The position numbers and the translations under genes were made by a program. Source: Bacillota bacterium (GTDB lineage Bacteria > Bacillota > Negativicutes > Sporomusales > UBA7701). From it: a stretch of 10,134 bases of DNA. The DNA lies in NCBI GenBank assembly GCA_023415075.1, contig JAEZLU010000241.1, forward strand, positions 1-10,134, read 5' to 3'. This document shows, one piece after another, positions 6,300 through 10,134 of this stretch. Under the pieces are notes generated by a model, which was not told where the DNA came from, ran no database searches, and saw only the letters and a program-made list of their open reading frames with translations. Position 1 is the first letter of the stretch; each line of letters starts with the position of its first letter.

Positions 6300-6941
6300 A
6301 TGCGCAAGCTGGTTACCGCCGCCGACGTCAAGAACTGGGCCGCCAGTAACATGAAAACGGCCCAGGTGGAAATCGGCACCATTATAACGCCGGCGGCCCG
6401 CGACGCTGCCCGCGATTACGGCATTGAGATAATTGAAGGCGTCGCCGCCTGCCGGCAACCTGCGCCAGCTGTCCAGGAGACAAGCCTGCCGGACGTACTG
6501 GCGCCGAAGGCCCTCGACCAGGCGATTATCGCCCGGATCGTCGAGGAAATCCTCGTGGTGCTTGAACAGCGGAAAAAGGCGGCCTATGAAACTGATGCCT
6601 GCGGGTTCAAACTTGTGCGGGGCGAGGCCCTGGAATGGGGCGACGGCAGCGAGAAAGTCAAAGTCAAGCAAGTCTTCGACGGCAAAGAAAGCCCCAATCT
6701 TTTTGCCGGCATGATATCCCTCAGTGGCGATTTGCCGGTACGGCAACAAAAGGGCAGCGAAATCCACTTTTTACAGTCCGGGACGGTAAGCTACCGGATT
6801 AATGGACGGGAGTTCTCAGGCAAGGCCGGCGATATGGTTTTCCTCCCGGCAGGTGCCCAGGTGGGCCTGGGTTCGGCCGGCAACGCGAGGATTTTTTACG
6901 TTGCCTGTCCGGACAACTGGTGGCAGAACTGTTCAAACTAA
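6300..6941 (+). CDS. eutQ: EutQ-like cupin protein of the compartment
   Basis: The 213 residues are in three parts. Residues 1-47 form an N-terminal segment (LVTAADVKNW... GTIITPAARDAARDYGIEI) seen in EutQ-like BMC proteins. A linker carries an amphipathic helix at about 72-92 (ALDQAIIARIVEEILVVLEQ). From about 96 to the end is a cupin barrel (FSGKAGDMVFLPAGAQV) of the EutQ type. Salmonella EutQ is slightly longer and has been reported to have acetate kinase activity; whether that holds here cannot be seen. If it does, it would convert acetyl phosphate from PduL to acetate plus ATP. The linker helix resembles an encapsulation peptide, which would place the protein on or in the shell. The gene lies between the PduT-like gene and the shell hexamer cluster with a strong ribosome site. 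Family assignment is good; the reaction is uncertain. Confidence 0.85.
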   Translation: MRKLVTAADVKNWAASNMKTAQVEIGTIITPAARDAARDYGIEIIEGVAACRQPAPAVQETSLPDVLAPKALDQAIIARIVEEILVVLEQRKKAAYETDACGFKLVRGEALEWGDGSEKVKVKQVFDGKESPNLFAGMISLSGDLPVRQQKGSEIHFLQSGTVSYRINGREFSGKAGDMVFLPAGAQVGLGSAGNARIFYVACPDNWWQNCSN

Positions 6942-6984
6942 TCGCTTGACAACGGATACTGTGATATAAGAAAGGAGAATTCAT

Positions 6985-7269
6985 ATGACCAATATTGCGT
7001 TAGGAATGGTAGAAACCAAAGGCCTCGTTGGCGCCATCGAAGCGGCCGACGCCATGGTGAAATCGGCTAATGTACAGCTCATCGGCAAGGTGCTGGTGGG
7101 CGGCGGCCTGGTGACGGTTATGGTACGCGGCGATGTCGGCGCCGTCAAGTCATCGGTCGATGCGGGCGGCGCGGCCGCCCAACGGGTAGGTGAACTGATT
7201 TCAGTCCACGTTATTCCGCGGCCGCATGACGATGTCGAGCTTATCCTGCCGGCCGACAACAAAAAGTAA
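6985..7269 (+). CDS. Hexameric shell protein (BMC-H), copy 1
   Basis: A single-domain BMC protein of 94 residues, the size of PduA/PduJ/EutM. Seen: the first strand and helix ALGMVETKGLVGAIEAADAM, the pore loop KVLVGGG with the glycines at 39-41, and the end VHVIPRPHDDVELILP. Hexamers tile the flat facets of the shell, and the pore passes small polar substrates. Hydrophobic and glycine-rich pore residues resemble those of other main facet proteins. The ATG follows AAAGGAG at 6971-6977. It is the first of three tandem near-identical copies; relative to copy 2 the main changes are Ser27 for Ala, Gln66 for Lys and the C-terminal tail. Confidence 0.96.
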   Translation: MTNIALGMVETKGLVGAIEAADAMVKSANVQLIGKVLVGGGLVTVMVRGDVGAVKSSVDAGGAAAQRVGELISVHVIPRPHDDVELILPADNKK

Positions 7270-7462
7270 AGCGAACGTAAAAGTAGGAGGTTTGCATAAT
7301 GGAACTAGTAGCGCTGGGTATGGTGGAAACTAAAGGGCTTGTGGGAGCTATCGAGGCGGCCGACGCCATGGTGAAGGCGGCCAATGTCCAGCTCATTGGC
7401 AAAGTGCTGGTGGGCGGCGGTCTGGTGACGGTTATGGTACGCGGCGATGTCGGCGCCGTCAA
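7108..7462 (+). repeat. Direct repeat: identical 41-base segments in BMC-H copies 1 and 2
   Basis: Bases 7108-7148 and 7422-7462 are identical for 41 bases, covering the codons from the strand after the pore loop into the following helix. A second shared block of 22 bases covers the codons for the SVHVIPR segment. Third-codon positions are unchanged in these blocks although flanking codons differ at many synonymous sites. This indicates recent duplication or gene conversion. The third copy is less similar at synonymous sites. Confidence 0.8.
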
Positions 7463-7589
7463 ATCGTCGGTTGACGCCGGCGGCGCAGCCGCCAAGCGGG
7501 TCGGTGAACTAGTTTCAGTCCACGTTATTCCGCGCCCGCATAACGATGTAGAAATGATTCTGCCTAACGATTACCAGAAAAAAAGCTAA
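7299..7589 (+). CDS. Hexameric shell protein (BMC-H), copy 2
   Basis: A 96-residue BMC-H protein almost identical to copy 1 through the core, including the same GGG pore loop (KVLVGGGLVTVMVRGDVGAV). It starts at ATG 7299 after AGGAGG at 7285-7290, 29 bases behind copy 1. The tail differs (PNDYQKKS) and is lysine-rich, as in the other copy-type hexamers. It probably forms mixed or parallel hexamer sheets with copies 1 and 3, and duplication raises shell protein dosage. A 41-base stretch of DNA is identical to copy 1, pointing to recent duplication or gene conversion. Confidence 0.96.
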   Translation: MELVALGMVETKGLVGAIEAADAMVKAANVQLIGKVLVGGGLVTVMVRGDVGAVKSSVDAGGAAAKRVGELVSVHVIPRPHNDVEMILPNDYQKKS

Positions 7590-7613
7590 ATACAAAACTT
7601 GAGGAGGCTCATC

Positions 7614-7895
7614 ATGCAGCTCGAAGCTTTGGGAATGGTTGAAACAAAAGGATTGGTCGGTGCCGTCGAAGCCGCCGATGCCATGGTCAAGGCGGCCAAC
7701 GTCAGCCTTATTGGTAAAGTGCTGGTAGGCGGCGGCTTGGTAACGGTAATGGTGCGCGGCGATGTCGGCGCCGTCAAGGCTGCTACCGATGCTGGCGCAG
7801 CGGCGGCCCAGCGGGTGGGCGAACTGATGTCGGTCCACGTCATCCCCCGGCCCCATGGTGACGTAGAGATGATATTGCCCAAAGTGGGGCAATAA
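7614..7895 (+). CDS. Hexameric shell protein (BMC-H), copy 3
   Basis: A 93-residue BMC-H protein of the same group as copies 1 and 2, with the same pore loop KVLVGGG. The start is the ATG at 7614, six bases after GAGGAGG at 7601-7607. An in-frame TTG at 7599 lies upstream of that ribosome site and is not used. Changes from copy 2 include AALS-type differences around the second helix (NVSLIG; KAATDAG for KSSVDAG) and a short tail ending PKVGQ without the lysines. The stop is three bases before the next ATG, so the fourth shell gene is coupled to it. It is slightly more diverged at the DNA level than copies 1 and 2 are from each other. Confidence 0.95.
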   Translation: MQLEALGMVETKGLVGAVEAADAMVKAANVSLIGKVLVGGGLVTVMVRGDVGAVKAATDAGAAAAQRVGELMSVHVIPRPHGDVEMILPKVGQ

Positions 7896-7898
7896 GGC

Positions 7899-8381
7899 AT
7901 GGTGCCACAAGCTCTTGGCATGATTGAGACCATAGGCCTTGTCGGCGCGGTGGAGGCGGCGGATGCCATGCTGAAGGCCGCCAGTGTCGCCCTGCTTGGC
8001 AAGGTGCATGCGGAGGGCGGGTTGGTGGCGGTGATGGTCGAAGGCGAAGTCGGCGCCGTGCAGGCGGCCGTTGACGCAGGGGCCGACGCCGCCAGGCGGG
8101 TAGGCGAGCTTTTTGCCGTTCACGTTATCGCCAGGCCAGATGACAGTGTGGCTGCCATCCTGCCACGGCCGCCGGTATGTCCGCCGCCCGTAAAAGATCG
8201 GGTAGACGCCGACGAAGGCAGGCTGGCCACGCCGACTTTCGACAGCCTGGCGGCGATGACAGTTGGCGAACTGCGCCGGTTGGCCCGTTCCATCCCAGAT
8301 TTGCCGATTAAGGGGCGGAATATTACCCTGGCTACTAAGGCGCGGCTTATCGAAGCCATCGTAAGCCGGCCAGTGAGATAA
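7899..8381 (+). CDS. BMC-H shell protein with C-terminal SAP/Rho_N-like extension
   Basis: The 160 residues begin with a BMC-H domain (1-89; ALGMIETIGLVGAVEAADAM) with a changed pore loop, HAEGG at 37-41, in place of the LVGGG of its neighbours. A proline-rich linker follows (90-118). The tail at about 120-155 shows a helix-extended-helix pattern: MTVGELRRLAR, then a basic turn (IKGR), then ATKARLIEAI. That spacing of Leu, Arg and Lys is like Rho N-terminal/SAP domains, which often bind nucleic acid or act as protein contacts. EutK of the ethanolamine compartment is a known parallel: one BMC domain plus a small helical nucleic-acid-binding-like domain. PduK is another BMC-H with a tail. The start at ATG 7899 has only a weak upstream ribosome site, so translation likely depends on coupling with copy 3 and gives a minor shell component. 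The tail assignment is by eye and moderately sure. Confidence 0.88.
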   Translation: MVPQALGMIETIGLVGAVEAADAMLKAASVALLGKVHAEGGLVAVMVEGEVGAVQAAVDAGADAARRVGELFAVHVIARPDDSVAAILPRPPVCPPPVKDRVDADEGRLATPTFDSLAAMTVGELRRLARSIPDLPIKGRNITLATKARLIEAIVSRPVR

Positions 8382-8398
8382 ACACAGGAAGGGAATGA

Positions 8399-9853
8399 TT
8401 GCCGGTGGCACTGGATTTTGACCTGAACTCCATCCAGGAAGCCAGAGACCTGGTGCGCAAGGCGAAAAAAGCCCAGGAAGCTTTCTGCGAATACAGCGAA
8501 CAGGCGATAGAAAAAATTGTTGCCGCAATGGCGGCTAAGGCGGCGGCAAACGCCGAAATGCTTGCCAAGGCGGCGGTGGAAGAAACAAATTACGGCGTAG
8601 TGGAGCACAAGGTCATAAAGAACTTGTTTGCCGCCCGCGATGTATACGACTATATAAAAACAGTGAAGACCAGCGGCATTATCGGGGAGAAGGAGAATGG
8701 CAAAGTTGTCGAGGTCGCCGTGCCCATGGGAGTTATCATGGCCTTGACGCCCACCACTAACCCCACCTCGACGGTTATTCACAACGCATTGATTGCCGTG
8801 AAGGCTGGCAACGCAATAATTTTTTCGCCCCACCCCAACGCCGCCAAATGCTCGGGTATGGCGGCCCGGCTTCTCCAGGAGGCGGCCTCCGAGGCCGGCG
8901 CTCCCGACGGGCTCATCGGCTGCCTGTCCCAGATGACGATGAAAGCTACGGAAGAACTCATGCACAGTGAGGATGTCGCCGTCATCATCGCCACCGGCGG
9001 TTCGGCCATGGTACGGGCTGCCTATAGCGCCGGCAAACCGGCGTTCGGCGTCGGTCCGGGCAATGTGCCGGCCTTCATCGAGCGCAGCGCCGATGTGGCC
9101 CAGGCCGTGCGGGATATTGTGACAAGCAAGACGTTTGACAATGGCATGATTTGCGCTTCCGAGCAGGCGATAATCGCCGACAAGCCGGTCGAGGCAGCGG
9201 TAATTGCCGAACTAAAAAGGCAGCACTGCTATTTCCTGAATGAAGATGAAACCAGGAAGGTTAGCGGCGTGGTTATGACGCCGCGGGGCGGAATGAATGC
9301 GGCGATGGTCGGCAAAACGGCCAAAGAAATTGCCGACAAGGCGGGAATAAGCGTGCCCGCGGGTACCAAACTGCTTGTCGCCCCACTCCAGGGCTACGGT
9401 CAGGCCTATCCGCTTTCCCATGAGAAACTGACGTCGGTACTGGGCTTCTACACGGTTAATGATTGGCCCGAGGCCTGTCTTTTAAGCATCGAGCTTTTAA
9501 AGCTGGGCGGTATCGGCCACAGTTTTTCTATACACTCGACCGATGAGCGGGTTATCCGCGAATTTATCCATAAGCCGGTATTCCGGATACTTGTCAATAC
9601 TCCCTCGGCCCTTGGTGGGATAGGCTATTCCACCGGGCTGACGCCTTCCCTTACCCTTGGCTGCGGTACCTGGGGCGGCAGTAGCATATCAGAGAACCTC
9701 GGCCCCCAACACTTGATTAACGTCAAACGGCTGGCCTACGGCACCAGGAAGGTCGAACTCGGACAAACCCGGGACGAGCCCGCTGTCGCCGCCATTACAC
9801 CCGATGATATCGCCGGCGTTGTCCGCCAGGTTCTCAGGCAGATGCAACTTTAA
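8399..9853 (+). CDS. CoA-acylating aldehyde dehydrogenase of the compartment (EutE/PduP-like role)
   Basis: Converts an aldehyde, here most likely acetaldehyde from the GRE, plus NAD+ and CoA to the acyl-CoA and NADH. Seen in 484 residues: the nucleotide-binding segment GVIMALTPTTNPTST (about 110-125), the ATGGSAMV and GVGPGNVPAF (217-226) loops of the acylating family, and the catalytic Cys252 in GMICASEQ. The sequence resembles the dehydrogenase half of AdhE more than classical EutE, but there is no alcohol dehydrogenase domain. The last 17 residues (PDDIAGVVRQVLRQMQL) form an amphipathic helix after a variable linker, the pattern of a C-terminal encapsulation peptide. The start is TTG 8399, five bases after AGGAAGGG (8386-8393); GTG 8405 in the same frame is the alternative and removes two residues. 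It lies 17 bases after the tailed shell gene. Confidence 0.93.
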   Translation: MPVALDFDLNSIQEARDLVRKAKKAQEAFCEYSEQAIEKIVAAMAAKAAANAEMLAKAAVEETNYGVVEHKVIKNLFAARDVYDYIKTVKTSGIIGEKENGKVVEVAVPMGVIMALTPTTNPTSTVIHNALIAVKAGNAIIFSPHPNAAKCSGMAARLLQEAASEAGAPDGLIGCLSQMTMKATEELMHSEDVAVIIATGGSAMVRAAYSAGKPAFGVGPGNVPAFIERSADVAQAVRDIVTSKTFDNGMICASEQAIIADKPVEAAVIAELKRQHCYFLNEDETRKVSGVVMTPRGGMNAAMVGKTAKEIADKAGISVPAGTKLLVAPLQGYGQAYPLSHEKLTSVLGFYTVNDWPEACLLSIELLKLGGIGHSFSIHSTDERVIREFIHKPVFRILVNTPSALGGIGYSTGLTPSLTLGCGTWGGSSISENLGPQHLINVKRLAYGTRKVELGQTRDEPAVAAITPDDIAGVVRQVLRQMQL

Positions 9854-9880
9854 AATAGATGTGGCAAGGCGGTGAACCAC

Positions 9881-10134
9881 GTGGAGTCAAAACAACTGGT
9901 CGCAGCTATCACTGAGGCGGTTATGAAGCGTCTTGAGCAGGATCTGCCGCCGCTTCCGACCGCAGATGTGGTCAAAGGCATCCCGGTCGGCATTTCCAAC
10001 AGGCATGTCCATTTGTCGCGGGTTGATATGCTGGCCCTCTTCGGCAGCGACCGCCTGACTCATTTCAAAGATTTATCCCAGCCCGGACAATTTGCTTGTC
10101 AGGAGCGCATTCTTGTGGCCGGGCCGAAAGGGGC
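9881..10134 (+). CDS. pduL: PduL-type phosphotransacylase (3' partial)
   Basis: Only the first 84 codons are in the window. PduL transfers the acyl group from acyl-CoA to phosphate, giving acyl phosphate and free CoA inside the compartment. Seen: an N-terminal amphipathic helix (about 3-20, SKQLVAAITEAVMKRLEQ), typical of PduL encapsulation peptides, a short proline-rich linker, then the start of the first PduL barrel with the metal-binding motif NRHVHLS (His42 and His44). The rest, with the remaining zinc ligands, lies beyond the edge. The start is GTG 9881, six bases after AAGGCGGTG (9866-9874). An in-frame GTG at 9872 is too close to that site. It follows the aldehyde dehydrogenase by 27 bases and uses that enzyme's product. 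Confidence 0.93.
   Translation, partial: MESKQLVAAITEAVMKRLEQDLPPLPTADVVKGIPVGISNRHVHLSRVDMLALFGSDRLTHFKDLSQPGQFACQERILVAGPKG

Noticed and set aside
6946..6970. Possible promoter before BMC-H copy 1: TTGACA (6946-6951) and TATAAG (6965-6970)
   Set aside because: The -35 element is perfect, but the spacer is only 13 bases and no -10-like hexamer lies at 16-18 bases. The 43-base gap is otherwise explained by the ribosome site. 5'-end mapping could still rescue it.
7599..7613. Upstream TTG start for BMC-H copy 3, adding five residues
   Set aside because: It lies before the GAGGAGG ribosome site at 7601-7607 and adds residues (MRRLI) not found in the sister copies; ATG 7614 has ideal spacing.
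6985..7895. Regular direct repeats that might suggest a CRISPR array or satellite
   Set aside because: The period is about 310 bases and each unit is a complete BMC-H gene; there are no short repeats with unique spacers.
1..10134. Mobile elements, tRNA, rRNA, riboswitch
   Set aside because: No transposase or integrase reading frame, no terminal inverted repeats, and no tRNA/rRNA-like sequence were seen. All intergenic gaps are under 100 bases, leaving no room for a riboswitch except the hairpin at 2094-2150, which shows no known aptamer pattern.

Overview
The window is one dense, single-strand (+) block of a bacterial microcompartment (BMC) operon of the glycyl-radical-enzyme type (GRM). It is cut at both ends: the first gene lacks its N-terminus and the last gene runs off the 3' end. 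GC-rich coding DNA, strong GGAGG-type ribosome sites, GTG and TTG starts, an oxygen-sensitive glycyl radical enzyme and Pdu/Eut-type shell genes fit an anaerobic, probably Firmicutes-like bacterium (Clostridia or Negativicutes would fit). No taxonomic marker gene is present, so this is a weak inference.

Layout. 1-2079: C-terminal 692 residues of a glycyl radical enzyme (GRE) whose pocket residues best match isethionate sulfite-lyase. 2094-2150: a hairpin plus T-tract. 2162-3091: its radical-SAM activase. 3128-4060: an amidohydrolase-fold protein that lacks most of the metal ligands of its family. 4103-4384: EutN/CcmL-type vertex protein. 4386-5720 and 5717-6265: PduS-like flavin/Fe-S protein overlapping a PduT-like trimeric shell protein with the cluster-binding Cys38. 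6300-6941: EutQ-like cupin protein. 6985-7895: three near-identical hexameric shell proteins in tandem. 7899-8381: a fourth hexameric shell protein with a C-terminal SAP/Rho_N-like extension. 8399-9853: CoA-acylating aldehyde dehydrogenase. 9881-10134: start of the PduL phosphotransacylase.

How the genes may work together. The GRE, activated by its radical-SAM partner, would cleave the C-S bond of isethionate to give acetaldehyde and sulfite inside the shell. The aldehyde dehydrogenase makes acetyl-CoA and NADH. PduL makes acetyl phosphate and recycles CoA. An acetate kinase (elsewhere, or possibly the EutQ-like protein) would harvest ATP. PduS and PduT form a plausible route for electrons from internal NADH to the cytosol, where sulfite could be the acceptor. 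No alcohol dehydrogenase is visible in the window. The shell set (hexamers, one trimer, one pentamer) is complete enough to build a compartment.

The parts I cannot place from known systems are the metal-ligand-poor amidohydrolase, the SAP/Rho_N-like tail on a shell protein, and a G8 tract where a -1 slip would fuse PduS to PduT. There is no gene-free stretch longer than 300 bases.
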